64,000 nt of DNA. Origin: Nitrospirota bacterium. GTDB taxonomy: Bacteria > Nitrospirota_A > Leptospirillia > Leptospirillales > Leptospirillaceae. The stretch's first letter is position 1; the number at the start of each line of letters is the position of its first letter. The position numbers and the translations under genes are program-made. The stretch is taken from contig JAKCDE010000003.1 in NCBI GenBank assembly GCA_021838585.1, positions 83,037 to 147,036 of the forward strand. The letters run 5' to 3'. This document shows, piece by piece, positions 27,335 through 36,356 of the stretch. The notes below the pieces were generated by a model. It ran no database searches, was not told the DNA's origin, and was given only the letters and a program-made list of their open reading frames with translations.

Positions 27335-27410
27335 GATAATCCGACAGAAATCAAAAGGGCGATTCGCTCCCGACGGTGATGATCCGGAGACACCGGAGCA
27401 AGGCTCTCGC

Positions 27411-28337
27411 ATGTTTCAGGTAGATCCGGGAGAATCGAAGAAAAGGCTCGACCATTATCTTACCCAGAAGTGTCTTCCTTTTTCCCGCTCCCGGGTTCAG
27501 AAGATCATCGACGAAGGCCTCGTCACGGTCAATGGGGCAGAAGAGGCCGCCTCCTACAAGATCCGGGGAGGAGACCTCATCACCGTCCTCATTCCGCCCC
27601 CTGCCCCCTGCGCCGACAACCCCGAGCAGATGGATCTTGACATCGTCTACGAGGATGCAACCCTTCTGGTCATCAACAAACCTCCCCAACTCGTCGTCCA
27701 TCCCGCCCCTGGCCACCGTTCGGGAACGCTCCTGAATGGCCTTTTGGGGCATCTCATGAAGGAGACCCGTCCGGAAAAGGGGGATGATGGGCCCCCGAGA
27801 GCCGGACTGGTCCACAGGCTGGACCAGGATACCTCCGGTCTCATGGTCGTGGGCAAGACCCCCGAGGTCCTCGATCGTCTGATGGGGCAATTCAAGGACA
27901 GACAAGTCTCCAAGAGCTATATTGCCCTGGTCATCGGAATTCCTCCAACAAAGCGGGGAATGATCGAGGCCCCTATCGGCCGGTCGAGCGGAGACCGGAA
28001 AAAATTCGCCGTCACGGCAACGGGAAAGCCCTCCATGACGCGATATAGAATCATGAAGTCCTATCTCGAGGGATATTCTCTTGTGGACATTACATTACTG
28101 ACGGGACGGACTCACCAGATACGCGTTCATTTTCATCATCTGGGATATCCATTGGCAGGAGATCCGGTCTACAAAAAAAGGGGGGGAAAGGCCGATCCCC
28201 GCTTCCCCCGGATCATGCTTCATGCAGCGAAACTGGGATTCATCCATCCGGTCACCGGAGAGGAGATGGTGTTTTCCTCCCCGATTCCGAAGGACATGCA
28301 AGGGGCCATCGATACGCTGACCGAGATGGCCCCTTGA
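27411..28337 (+). CDS. rluD: RluD-family 23S rRNA pseudouridine synthase
   Basis: 308 aa from the ATG at 27411. An S4 RNA-binding domain comes first (KRLDHYLTQKCLPFSRSRVQ), then the catalytic domain with HRLDQDTSGLMVVGKT, whose Asp is the nucleophile, and GRTHQIRVHFHHLGYPLAGD. These match RluA/RluC/RluD enzymes. RluD (positions 1911-1917) is the best guess from length and S4 domain. The frame is open for 62 codons upstream but overlaps the TPR gene. It is convergent with the DUF1015 gene, 17 nt away. Confidence 0.9.
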   Translation: MFQVDPGESKKRLDHYLTQKCLPFSRSRVQKIIDEGLVTVNGAEEAASYKIRGGDLITVLIPPPAPCADNPEQMDLDIVYEDATLLVINKPPQLVVHPAPGHRSGTLLNGLLGHLMKETRPEKGDDGPPRAGLVHRLDQDTSGLMVVGKTPEVLDRLMGQFKDRQVSKSYIALVIGIPPTKRGMIEAPIGRSSGDRKKFAVTATGKPSMTRYRIMKSYLEGYSLVDITLLTGRTHQIRVHFHHLGYPLAGDPVYKKRGGKADPRFPRIMLHAAKLGFIHPVTGEEMVFSSPIPKDMQGAIDTLTEMAP

Positions 28338-28354
28338 AATACCCCTCTGACCCT

Positions 28355-29638
28355 CTACAGGGTCGCCATGACCATCCCGGTGAGCGGTTTTGGATAAAAA
28401 TAGGTGGATTTCTGGGGCATAAGCTCCCCGCGAAGAGAGACCTCCTCAATCACCTTGGCCGGAACGGGCCGGATGAAAAATCCAAGGGGGTATTCTCCGT
28501 TAGTAAAAACCTTTTCAAGGACTGACGGAGCCGACTTGTCATACCGAAGAAGATCCTCGGTCCGGATCCGGTCCGGGGTGATTCCGAGAATCGCCGACAG
28601 AACGGCTTCCTGAAGCCAGTAGGTGTCGAGTCCCTTGACCCCTTCGCCCCGTTCGACCTTGAGCCGGCATATAAGGAGTTCTTTCGTATCGCGAACCGCA
28701 ACTCCTATGACCGTCTCCGCGGGAGAGGATTGCCGAAGGGTCGACAGGAACCGGTCGGATTCGGCGGCCGGGAAGCGCGTAATCGTTGAGCGGGACTCAA
28801 GGGCCGACAGGAAGGTGGAAAGCCCTTCGGAGGAAAGAGTCCTGACCAGTCGGTGAGTCGGAAGGACGGAAAGATTCTCGTCTTCAAGGGCCGCGAGGAA
28901 GACAGTGACGAATTCATAGGGGGCATTCGGATTGGGGGAGGCCTCGAGAGACCGTCTGTAGTTCCGGTAGGCGAGATAGGTTTCGTAGCGGTGATGGCCA
29001 TCCGCAATGAAAAGGGATTTTCTGGCAAAGGATCCCACGACCGCATCGATGGTCGCCTTGTCCGTAACCGCCGAAAGAGTGTGAACAACCCCGTCTCCGT
29101 CGGTCGACCGGAATCGTTCTTTGGCCTTCTTTTCGAGCAGCCCCATGATTTCTCTTTGGGCATCGGGATAAAGAAGATAAATCTGACTGAACGAGCAGGA
29201 GGTCGCCTTGAAAAGGGCCATCCGGTCTTCCTTGGGACCCTGGAGGGTCCTTTCGTGCGGATAGACGATCTTCTTCTCCCACTCCTCGAGCCGGATTCGA
29301 CCGACAAACCCGCGAATCGTCCGGTCGGATCCCGTCAGAGGATCACGAAAGGTCATAGAGTAGGGGTAGAGGGCCGGATCCTCGTCAATTTTGAGGACAC
29401 CGGAGGATATCATTCTGTCCAGATCCTTGCGGGCCCGGGTGTATCGATTGTCTTCCGGGGTTTCCGGGTCCGGGGGAATCGGAAGCTCGAGACGGATGAC
29501 ATTGTCGGGATGCTTGTCGTAAAAGGCCTTCTGGGCCTCCTTTGAAATGATGTCGTAAGGAGGAGTCGTCAAACGGTCCATGGACGATTTCAGGGAGTCC
29601 GCGTAAACCAAACCTTTAAAGGGAATCAGATCTGCCAA
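28355..29638 (-). CDS. DUF1015 family protein
   Basis: 427 aa, close to the family's typical length. The N-terminus LIPFKGLVYADSL with PPYDIIS, and the central FIADGHHRYETYLAYRNYR, are the family's two strongest motifs. The function is not established to my knowledge; the His-rich DGHHR loop looks like an active site. The start is TTG 29638 with GGAGG 7 nt upstream. It is the last gene of a four-gene minus-strand run after the polyprenyl synthase, 37 nt downstream of it. Soluble, no membrane segment. Confidence 0.85.
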   Translation of the reverse strand: MADLIPFKGLVYADSLKSSMDRLTTPPYDIISKEAQKAFYDKHPDNVIRLELPIPPDPETPEDNRYTRARKDLDRMISSGVLKIDEDPALYPYSMTFRDPLTGSDRTIRGFVGRIRLEEWEKKIVYPHERTLQGPKEDRMALFKATSCSFSQIYLLYPDAQREIMGLLEKKAKERFRSTDGDGVVHTLSAVTDKATIDAVVGSFARKSLFIADGHHRYETYLAYRNYRRSLEASPNPNAPYEFVTVFLAALEDENLSVLPTHRLVRTLSSEGLSTFLSALESRSTITRFPAAESDRFLSTLRQSSPAETVIGVAVRDTKELLICRLKVERGEGVKGLDTYWLQEAVLSAILGITPDRIRTEDLLRYDKSAPSVLEKVFTNGEYPLGFFIRPVPAKVIEEVSLRGELMPQKSTYFYPKPLTGMVMATL

Positions 29639-29675
29639 GAATGCCTCCGTTTTGAGGGGAAGGATGATACCCGGG

Positions 29676-30704
29676 TTACATGTCCCGGGCGATGACGAAT
29701 TCGGAGAGAGCCCACAGGTGCTGTCGGGCCGGAGAGTCTGGAAAGGTGGAGAGATTGTCTTGGGCCAGACGGGTAAATTCCCTGGCCCTGGAAAGGGAAT
29801 ATTCGATCGATCCGGTCTCGCGCATCAGGGAAAGAACCTCCTCGAGATCCTCGTTTCGGGAAACCCCCGACCCGATCTTGGACTGCAGGAGGGGGCGGAG
29901 GGAAGATGGCGTATTCGCAAGGCAGTGAATCAGGGGAAGCGTCATCTTCCCCTCGGCCAGATCCCGGCCCAGGGTCTTTCCGAGCCGGTCGACGCTGGCC
30001 ATGTAATCGAGAGCGTCATCAGCGACCTGAAAGGCCATCCCCACGAAATATCCGAACTGTTCAAGGGCGTTCTTACCGGATTCCGGAATATCGCCAAGAA
30101 TGCCTCCCAGACGACAGGTACTTGCAGTGAGTGTCGCCGTCTTGCAGGCTGCCACTGTGAAATAGTCCTCCTCGGAGGCCGAGAGATTACGATCGAGGAA
30201 AAGCTCGAGGATTTCACCCTCGGACATTTTCTTGCAAGCGAGCGTCAGGGAATCGTTGACCTCGTCGTTGTGGAGCCCCATGGCAAGCCAAAGGGAATTG
30301 GCATAGAGAAAGTCACCGACAAGGATCGCGGGCTGATTTCCCCACCGCTGGTGGGCGGCCGGCTTTCCCCTGCGAAGATCGGCACTATCCACGACATCAT
30401 CGTGGAGAAGGGTCGCGGTATGGATCATCTCGACGACGGAGGCAAGCAGGATGGACGCATCTCCTTCCGATTGGCAGAGTCGGGAGGAGATGATCATCAG
30501 GAGGGGACGGAGGCGCTTTCCCCCCCCGCTCACGATATAGGAAGTCATTTCGCTGGCGAGGGGGATAACATCCTTCAGAATGAGGCGAAGCCGTTCCTCC
30601 ACCGCCTCCATCTGAGTCTGATAGGCGGACCAGATCGTGTTGACGCCTGTTGTCATAAGAGGATTCATGGTCATAAGATAAGCTTCACCCGTGATGATTG
30701 TCAA
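29676..30704 (-). CDS. ispB: polyprenyl diphosphate synthase (octaprenyl type)
   Basis: 342 aa, all-trans prenyltransferase. The first Asp-rich motif is LLHDDVVDSADLRRGKPAAH (DDxxD) and the second is AFQVADDALDYMA, with GGGKRLRP at the N-terminus. It makes the long isoprenoid tail of quinones from FPP/GGPP and IPP. Exact chain length cannot be read. TTG 30704 gives a 4-nt overlap with the VOC gene. ATG 30674 is an equally good start and would remove ten residues. IspB is a family-level symbol here. Confidence 0.88.
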   Translation of the reverse strand: MTIITGEAYLMTMNPLMTTGVNTIWSAYQTQMEAVEERLRLILKDVIPLASEMTSYIVSGGGKRLRPLLMIISSRLCQSEGDASILLASVVEMIHTATLLHDDVVDSADLRRGKPAAHQRWGNQPAILVGDFLYANSLWLAMGLHNDEVNDSLTLACKKMSEGEILELFLDRNLSASEEDYFTVAACKTATLTASTCRLGGILGDIPESGKNALEQFGYFVGMAFQVADDALDYMASVDRLGKTLGRDLAEGKMTLPLIHCLANTPSSLRPLLQSKIGSGVSRNEDLEEVLSLMRETGSIEYSLSRAREFTRLAQDNLSTFPDSPARQHLWALSEFVIARDM

Positions 30705-31102
30705 GGAAGACGGGCCCTTGAGGGCTCCATTCCAGCCTGGTAGACAGTCACTTCAATCCAGTGACCGTCCGGATCCTGAAAATAAAGTGAGCGAGAGACC
30801 CCATGATCGTCAAGACTGAAGGGAATGGCAGCGGCCTCAAGTTCCTCTAGGGCTCGGCCAAAGGCCTCTTCATCCGTCCGGAAGCAGAAATGTCTCACAG
30901 TTGGCGGACTGTGTTCCGGGAGGCCCTGGCCGTTGGACAAAAGAGCGATGCATGTCCCACCGGCACACAGGAAGGCCGGTTCAGTCCCCCACTCCTTCTC
31001 GAACCGCCGTTCGAGACCGAACAAGGTCTGGTACCAGCGGATCGACCGCTCCACGTCGGAGACGGGTATGGCCACATGGTCAAGCCCGGAGACCCGGATC
31101 AT
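30701..31102 (-). CDS. glyoxalase/VOC superfamily protein
   Basis: 133 aa. The paired beta-alpha-beta-beta-beta modules of the vicinal-oxygen-chelate fold are recognisable: GLDHVAIPVSDVERSIRWYQ at the start and FQDPDGHWIEVTVYQ near the end, with the metal ligands His (LDHVAI), His (VRHFCF) and Glu (WIEV) in the usual places. The substrate is unknown. It is 8 nt downstream of the barrel-like protein gene and overlaps the prenyl synthase. Confidence 0.85.
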   Translation of the reverse strand: MIRVSGLDHVAIPVSDVERSIRWYQTLFGLERRFEKEWGTEPAFLCAGGTCIALLSNGQGLPEHSPPTVRHFCFRTDEEAFGRALEELEAAAIPFSLDDHGVSRSLYFQDPDGHWIEVTVYQAGMEPSRARLP

Positions 31103-31110
31103 CGTTCCAC

Positions 31111-31857
31111 TCAGAAAAGGGTAATATATCCGATCTTGACGGGAACGAGGGCCATTGAAGAAGACGATAGGCCCGCCCCGGAAAAGGGTCCGGACTGGTT
31201 TTCATAGTCGATCTCGAAAAAAACGCCCTGGTGTTTGACGGTCCCAAACGGAATCATGATGCCGGGCCCAACCCGAAAGGCAAACCCCGTCGTTCCCACC
31301 CCGACCCCATTGCTGGCCGTCGATGAGTTGAACGCCGGTCCGAAGGCAAACTCGAGGTAGGGGACAATATTGATCGGGTTATTGGCCACTGTCATCGGAA
31401 ACCCGCCTCCGTTGGCAAAGAAATACTCGGCTCCGATCAGAACCGGAACGTTGGTATCGTTGCCGAAGGCGTGGACCGAGATGCTGGCGGTCAGGGCCAG
31501 GTTCTTGTAGACGGTATATCCCCCTTCGATCCCCACCAGAAAGCCCGTCCCGAGACCTTCGTTTCCGATCGCCCCGGTGACCGTCGGACCGCTGGCCGGA
31601 ACAAATCCGATATCGGCCTGAAAGAGGATCTGACCAGGAGCGCCGAGCGGGTTGACCGACTCCGAGGGAGAAACGTCAGACTGTCCCGAAAAGTCTGGGA
31701 GTCCGTCCTGGTTGTCGATATCGACCGCCCAGGCGGCGCCAAGGCCTTGGAAGGAAAAAAGGATGACCACCAGAAAAAAAGGAGCCACGCCTGAAAAGAG
31801 TCGGGATAGGAGAGAAGGAGAAATCCCCTCAGCGGCCGGCCCTGGCATCTGGCTCAT
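31111..31857 (-). CDS. predicted outer-membrane beta-barrel protein
   Basis: 248 aa from the ATG at 31857, with AGGAA about 6 nt upstream. The start upstream in the same frame (31950) is not needed. A long basic-then-hydrophobic N-terminus (FFLVVILFSFQGLGAAWA) looks like a signal peptide. The mature part is Gly/Ser/Asn-rich with alternating hydrophobic strands and ends in Phe (KIGYITLF), as outer-membrane barrels do. I do not recognise a family. First gene of the run leading to the prenyl synthase. Confidence 0.75.
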   Translation of the reverse strand: MSQMPGPAAEGISPSLLSRLFSGVAPFFLVVILFSFQGLGAAWAVDIDNQDGLPDFSGQSDVSPSESVNPLGAPGQILFQADIGFVPASGPTVTGAIGNEGLGTGFLVGIEGGYTVYKNLALTASISVHAFGNDTNVPVLIGAEYFFANGGGFPMTVANNPINIVPYLEFAFGPAFNSSTASNGVGVGTTGFAFRVGPGIMIPFGTVKHQGVFFEIDYENQSGPFSGAGLSSSSMALVPVKIGYITLF

Positions 31858-31925
31858 TTTTTCCTGCAAAGAACCCCCCTCTTTTCTGACACCCTTCGGC
31901 CTCAGGATCCTCCAAAGAACCACCG

Positions 31926-31934
31926 TGTTATAAT
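31926..31934 (+). promoter_or_regulatory. extended -10 promoter of the nitrilase-family gene
   Basis: TGTTATAAT gives TATAAT with the TG-n extension in the divergent gap between the barrel gene and the nitrilase gene. No -35 is seen. The predicted start (about 31941) supports the ATG at 31989 rather than the GTG at 31953. The complementary strand also offers TATAAC here for the divergent gene. Confidence 0.45.
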
Positions 31935-31988
31935 CGCCACATGCTAGCATGAGTGAATCGAAACGACAATCATCCGGGGCCAGACAGA

Positions 31989-32816
31989 ATGCAGAATCAA
32001 AGAAAAAAGATTACGGTGGCCGTCGTCCAGAACCAGCCGGATTTCGGCCAACCAGAAAAAAACAGGGCATCGGTCGCCCGGATGATTTTGGAACGCCCCG
32101 ATCCTTCGGCCGACCTGATCGTCCTTCCCGAGCTCTTCGCCACGGGCTACCAGTTCGACTCAGCCTCCGAGGCCGCAGGTCTGGCGGAACCGGAAAGGGG
32201 CCCGACTTTCCGGTTCCTCTCGGAGCTTTCCTCCGAAACCGGAGCCGTCGTGGTCGCCGGCCTTCCCATAAAACGCGACGGAGGGGTTTCGAACGGAGCC
32301 CTCGCCGTTTTGGGGAGTCACCTCCTCGCTTCCTACGACAAGATCCACCTGTTCGACGAGGAACGGGATTTCTTCATCGAAGGAACGAGCCCCCTGCCTG
32401 TGGTGGAAACCCCTTTCGGGCCCCTGGGGCTCATGATCTGCTTTGACTGGCTCTTCCCGGAAGCCCTTCGATCCCTGGCCCTTTCGGGGGCGCTTGTGGT
32501 GGCACACCCATCCAACTGGGTCCTTCCTTTCGGGCCCCAGGGAATGATTCTCCGTTCGGTGGAAAACCGGGTCTTCACAGTGACGGCCAACAGGACCGGG
32601 CAGGAGGAACGCGGAGGAAGGCCTCCCCTGACCTTCATCGGACAAAGCCAGATCATCGGCCCCCGGGGCGACATCATCGCCCGGGCCTCCTCCAACGCTC
32701 CTGCCCTTTTGGTGGCAGAAATCGAACCGGAGGAAGCCCTGTCCAAAAAGGTCGCCTCAAGAAGCGATTTCTTCGAACAGAGAAGGCCGGGGCTCTATTC
32801 CCCCCTCTCGAGTTAG
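31989..32816 (+). CDS. carbon-nitrogen hydrolase (nitrilase superfamily)
   Basis: 275 aa from ATG 31989. The Glu-Lys-Cys triad is visible in VLPELFATGY, YDKIHLFDE and MICFDWLFPE. The last resembles omega-amidase/nitrilase-like amidases rather than true nitrilases. HPSNWVLPFGPQ is family-like too. Substrate not assigned. An in-frame GTG at 31953 could add 12 residues. The end overlaps trmI tail to tail by 4 nt. Confidence 0.88.
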   Translation: MQNQRKKITVAVVQNQPDFGQPEKNRASVARMILERPDPSADLIVLPELFATGYQFDSASEAAGLAEPERGPTFRFLSELSSETGAVVVAGLPIKRDGGVSNGALAVLGSHLLASYDKIHLFDEERDFFIEGTSPLPVVETPFGPLGLMICFDWLFPEALRSLALSGALVVAHPSNWVLPFGPQGMILRSVENRVFTVTANRTGQEERGGRPPLTFIGQSQIIGPRGDIIARASSNAPALLVAEIEPEEALSKKVASRSDFFEQRRPGLYSPLSS

Positions 32817-33640
32817 AAGGGGGGCTCCCAGGGAATGTACGGACTCGGCTCGGAGACGAATCGGCAGGTCGTCACGAAGCCGGTATGGCCGACGATGCGA
32901 TGGGCCGGTCGGACGCTCTGCGGTCCGAACTCCCAGTCCCGCACGATCGACTCGACGGTTCGGATGAGATGGAATTGTCTCGTCTCCTGGAGTGCGAGAG
33001 AGAGCGTGTGGACCTGGAGAGGAGTCGGGACATAGGTCAGAAGAATCCCTCCCGGCCGAAGGACCTTTCGAACGTTGTCGATCGCCTTCCAGGGCTCGGG
33101 CAGATCCAGGATCACGCGATCATAGAGGCGATCATCGGAGCCAAAAAGGTCCGGATCATACATGTCGCCGATCCGGAGCTCATGATCCGGAGGTCCGGCA
33201 GGATCGAGAATAGCGATATTGCGCATCGCCTCTTCGGCATGTTCGTCCCTCCTCTCTATCGACAGGACGCATCCCCCGGGACGAACCATCCGAAGGAGGG
33301 AGACCGTCAGGGCCCCGCTTCCGATCCCGGACTCGAGGACCCGCTGGCCGGGACGGATATCGGCCCAGAGAAGGATAAGACCTTGATCCTTGGGGTAGAT
33401 GATTTGGGTCCGTCTTTTGAGATTCGACAGGGATTCGGAGTGGGTAGGACGAAGCGGAAGGACCCACCCCCCCTTCTCCAGCACGAGAGGAACGCCCTCC
33501 TTCGCCACCTCCATCAGATAAGAGTGCGGAACGGGATTCCCTTCCACATGGGTTTTGGAGCCTGGGCGAAGGGCGGCGATGGAGACGACGCGTCCGTTGG
33601 GCATATAAAGGATAAGGGGTTCTCCAGGCAAGAAGGACAT
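32813..33640 (-). CDS. trmI: tRNA (adenine-N1)-methyltransferase TrmI
   Basis: 275 aa, m1A58 methylase of bacteria and archaea. The N-terminal beta domain is followed by SNLKRRTQIIYPKDQGLIL and the SAM motif VLESGIGSGALTVSLLRMV, then the catalytic RVILDLPEPW. These match TrmI. The product, m1A at position 58, stiffens the T loop and is common in thermophiles and other stress-adapted bacteria. The end of the protein (SPYIPWEPPF) is unique to this lineage as far as I know. Confidence 0.92.
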   Translation of the reverse strand: MSFLPGEPLILYMPNGRVVSIAALRPGSKTHVEGNPVPHSYLMEVAKEGVPLVLEKGGWVLPLRPTHSESLSNLKRRTQIIYPKDQGLILLWADIRPGQRVLESGIGSGALTVSLLRMVRPGGCVLSIERRDEHAEEAMRNIAILDPAGPPDHELRIGDMYDPDLFGSDDRLYDRVILDLPEPWKAIDNVRKVLRPGGILLTYVPTPLQVHTLSLALQETRQFHLIRTVESIVRDWEFGPQSVRPAHRIVGHTGFVTTCRFVSEPSPYIPWEPPF

Positions 33641-33734
33641 GGGCGGATCTTACTAGAGTCCGGGGAAAAGGGCAATCGAAGAATCCGGTCGCCCCGGCAG
33701 ATCCAGTCTGGCCCCCAGGATTCATCCGATTCTC

Positions 33735-33763
33735 TTGACAAGTCAAGAATGCAATGATTTAAT
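33735..33763 (+). promoter_or_regulatory. strong promoter of the cytochrome c gene
   Basis: TTGACA (33735-33740), 17 nt, TTTAAT (33758-33763), with TGA before the -10 making it extended as well. It is the best promoter match on this strand in the window. It lies 190 nt before the cytochrome ATG, so the transcript has a leader of about 180 nt. The rest of the 313-base gap (33641-33953) carries no gene I can support, only GGAGGG 8 nt before the ATG. Confidence 0.78.
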
Positions 33764-33953
33764 GGGCTTGCTACTCAAACAGTTCATTGCAGGACAGGAA
33801 GACTCGGGCAATGTCGGTCTCCAAGGCAGGTTAGTGGCCTCTCCCTCTGGAGAAATCTTATCCGGATTCTGTCCGGGACCGGCTTTTTTGCGTTCTTCCA
33901 ACCCGCGATGGAAGCCAATTTAATTTGGTCAATTCTTACGGAGGGTCGGTCTT

Positions 33954-34508
33954 ATGAAAACATGGAAACTGGCAGTCTTGGGCGTGGCCGCCATCGGATT
34001 TTCCGCGATGTCTGCCAATGCTGGAGAGCTCGACATTCTCAAACCCCGGGTCCCTGCCGACCAGATCGCGGCGGCCAAGGCCATGAAGCCTCCCTTTGCC
34101 GTGACCCAGGACATGATCGCCAAGGGCAAGGACGTCTTCAACGGTGCCGGAACCTGCTACACCTGCCATGGTGCGGCCGGAGACGGTAACGGCCCCGGTG
34201 CGGCCGGAATGGATCCCGCCCCCCGCAATTTCACTAACTCCAAGTTCGAGCAGGTCCGCACTGCCGGTGAAATGTACTGGGTTGTGGCCAACGGCTCCCC
34301 TCTTCAACCCGCCATGGTCGGATTCGTGACCGCAGGCCAGATCACCGAAAAGCAGGCCTGGGAAGCTGTGATCTATGAAAGAAGCCTCGGCTGCGGAGGC
34401 GACATGTCCTGCGTCGAAGGGTCGGCCGACTGGGTCTCCAAGCAGCCCGTCCACGAGGAAGCGGCCGGAAATCTGAAGCCCGAGTTCCTGAACACCGCGG
34501 CAAAGTAA
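33954..34508 (+). CDS. periplasmic single-haem cytochrome c (Cyt579-like candidate)
   Basis: 184 aa. A signal peptide ends at about residue 23 (AMSANA), leaving a mature protein of about 161 residues beginning GELDILKPRVPADQ. One haem site CYTCH is near residue 64, in GTCYTCHGAAGDGNGPGAAG, and a Met further on (QPAMVGF) could be the sixth ligand. A second cysteine pair (GCGGDMSC) may form a disulfide. It has its own promoter and terminator. From size, N-terminus and setting I suspect the iron-oxidation cytochrome 579 type, but I cannot prove that by sequence alone. Confidence 0.88.
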   Translation: MKTWKLAVLGVAAIGFSAMSANAGELDILKPRVPADQIAAAKAMKPPFAVTQDMIAKGKDVFNGAGTCYTCHGAAGDGNGPGAAGMDPAPRNFTNSKFEQVRTAGEMYWVVANGSPLQPAMVGFVTAGQITEKQAWEAVIYERSLGCGGDMSCVEGSADWVSKQPVHEEAAGNLKPEFLNTAAK

Positions 34509-34528
34509 GACCATTTTCCGAAACAACA

Positions 34529-34561
34529 GCCGGGAAGGGATCGATCCTTTCCCGGCATTTT
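34529..34561 (+). terminator. terminator after the cytochrome gene
   Basis: A 12-bp stem (GCCGGGAAGGGA at 34529 with TCCTTTCCCGGC ending at 34556, one G-U pair) is followed by a short T stretch. It begins 20 nt after the stop codon. Confidence 0.78.
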
Positions 34562-34573
34562 AGAAGACGCCAC

Positions 34574-34602
34574 TTGACAAAAAAAGAAATCTGAGGTCTA
34601 AT
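34574..34602 (+). promoter_or_regulatory. promoter upstream of rho
   Basis: TTGACA (34574-34579), 17 nt, TCTAAT (34597-34602). The -35 is perfect and the -10 matches at five of six bases. It stands directly after the cytochrome terminator and about 450 nt before the rho start codon. Confidence 0.72.
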
Positions 34603-34609
34603 CGGCAGA

Positions 34610-35050
34610 AAGATTCGGGAAAATGGGCATCCGTCTTTTTCCCCCAGTTGAACGCCTACTCCAAAGCGCCTGATTGTTGATTCCTGAATCACGGGTAGCT
34701 GGAACGGTCCATATCCCGGTCGCCCACTCCAAGTGATAACCCCATAGGCCAACCCAACCGGTTTCACCCCCCTGGACAAGAATTTGAAAAAAACTGACGG
34801 ACACTGACAGAATCGATACCGCCGTGGCAACAGCGCCCGCGATCACCGGACTTCATCGGACCATAATCAACCCCGATGAGTTCATCGTCCTTGTTGCCTC
34901 GACGCAATGCGGCTCGGATTCCGCAAAAATATGGGCCCCCTCGGGAAGAGTCCATAAAAAAATTGCGGCCTTTTCCATGCCGATGCAAGGACTGAAGACG
35001 AATTCGGGTCCGGAACAAGAGCGAAACGAAAACGGAGGACTTTCAAAAAG
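34610..35050 (+). other. long untranslated leader of rho
   Basis: About 440 nt lie between the promoter and the rho ATG. I see no convincing gene: the ORF that can be drawn at 34824 runs into rho and has no ribosome-binding site. The leader has pyrimidine-rich patches such as that at 34764-34785. GGAGG (35034-35038) precedes the ATG. A long leader is what autogenous, Rho-dependent attenuation would require. That role is an inference. Confidence 0.5.
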
Positions 35051-36322
35051 ATGGAAGACAAAGAAAACTGCCTGAATCTGGCGGACCTGAAGGAAAAAAG
35101 CATCGCCGAACTCACGGATGTCGCCAAGGGCTACCACATCGAAGGAGCCGTCAATCTTCGAAAGCAGGACCTGATTTTCGCCATTCTTCAGGCCCAGTCG
35201 GAGAAGAACGGCGTGATCTACGGCGAAGGCGTGCTGGAAATCCTTCAGGACGGCTTTGGATTCCTCCGCTCTCCCCTCTACAACTACCTTCCGGGCCCCG
35301 ACGACATTTATGTCTCTCCCTCGCAGATTCGCCGCTTCAATCTCCGGACAGGAGACACCATCTGGGGGCAGATCCGTCCTCCGAAAGAAGGGGAGCGATA
35401 CTTTGCCATGCTCAAGGTGGAAAAGGTCAATTTCGAAGACTCCGAGGTCGGCCGGGAAAAGATTCTCTTCGACAACCTCACCCCCCTCTACCCCATGGAG
35501 CGGATCCGCCTCGAAAACAGTCCCGAAGACCTGTCGATGCGCGTCATCGATCTCCTCACCCCGATCGGCAAGGGGCAGCGGGGCCTGATCGTCGCCCCAC
35601 CGAGGACAGGAAAGACTGTTCTCCTCCAGGGGATAGCCAAGGCCATCGCCAGAAACCATCCGGAAATCTCCCTGATCGTCCTTCTCATCGACGAGCGGCC
35701 GGAAGAGGTCACCGACATGATCCGCCAGGTGAAGGGCGAGGTCGTAAGCTCCACCTTTGACGAGCCTCCGCAGCGGCATATCCAGGTGGCCGAGATGGTC
35801 CTGGAAAAAGCCAAGCGGCTCGCGGAATCCCAAAAGGACGTCGTCATCCTGCTCGACAGCATCACGCGCCTTGCCCGGGCCTTCAATATTGTGACCCCTC
35901 CTTCCGGGAAGGTCCTTTCCGGAGGCCTCGACTCCAACGCACTCCAGCGCCCCAAGAGGTTCTTCGGATCGGCGAGAAACATCGAGGAGGGGGGAAGCCT
36001 CACCATCATCGCCACCGCCCTCATCGACACCGGCAGCCGAATGGACGACGTCATCTTCGAGGAGTTCAAGGGAACCGGAAACATGGAGCTTCATCTCGAC
36101 AGGAATCTCGCCGATCGCCGCATGTTTCCGGCGATCAACGCAACAACATCCGGAACACGCAAGGAAGAACTCTTGCTGGACAAGGATGACATCAATAAAA
36201 TATGGATACTCCGAAAGGCGATGAACTCCAACAATGCCCAGGAGGACATGGAGTACCTTCTGAGCAACATGAAGGGAAGCCGCAGCAACAAGGACTTCCT
36301 CGAAAAAATGATGAAAGGGTGA
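35051..36322 (+). CDS. rho: transcription termination factor Rho
   Basis: 423 aa, standard length. The N-terminal helix bundle and cold-shock-like RNA-binding domain ([31 protein letters not shown]) are followed by the ATPase core with [19 protein letters not shown] (Walker A) and [16 protein letters not shown] (Walker B), then the secondary RNA-binding loops. The hexamer ends transcription at C-rich unstructured sites. It leads rpmE-prfA-prmC-murA-his. Confidence 0.98.
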   Translation: MEDKENCLNLADLKEKSIAELTDVAKGYHIEGAVNLRKQDLIFAILQAQSEKNGVIYGEGVLEILQDGFGFLRSPLYNYLPGPDDIYVSPSQIRRFNLRTGDTIWGQIRPPKEGERYFAMLKVEKVNFEDSEVGREKILFDNLTPLYPMERIRLENSPEDLSMRVIDLLTPIGKGQRGLIVAPPRTGKTVLLQGIAKAIARNHPEISLIVLLIDERPEEVTDMIRQVKGEVVSSTFDEPPQRHIQVAEMVLEKAKRLAESQKDVVILLDSITRLARAFNIVTPPSGKVLSGGLDSNALQRPKRFFGSARNIEEGGSLTIIATALIDTGSRMDDVIFEEFKGTGNMELHLDRNLADRRMFPAINATTSGTRKEELLLDKDDINKIWILRKAMNSNNAQEDMEYLLSNMKGSRSNKDFLEKMMKG

Positions 36323-36356
36323 GGGACGATTCCCTCCCCGCAATCGGGAGAGCGAC

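Noticed and set aside
28351..28366. GACCCT/AGGGTC hairpin between rluD and DUF1015
   Set aside because: Only a 6-bp stem with no T tract, overlapping a stop codon; not a credible terminator.
33735..33923. 62-aa ORF in the cytochrome leader
   Set aside because: It begins inside the -35 box of the promoter, so it cannot be translated from that transcript.
34824..35075. 83-aa ORF in the rho leader
   Set aside because: No ribosome-binding site and it runs into rho in another frame; no family features.
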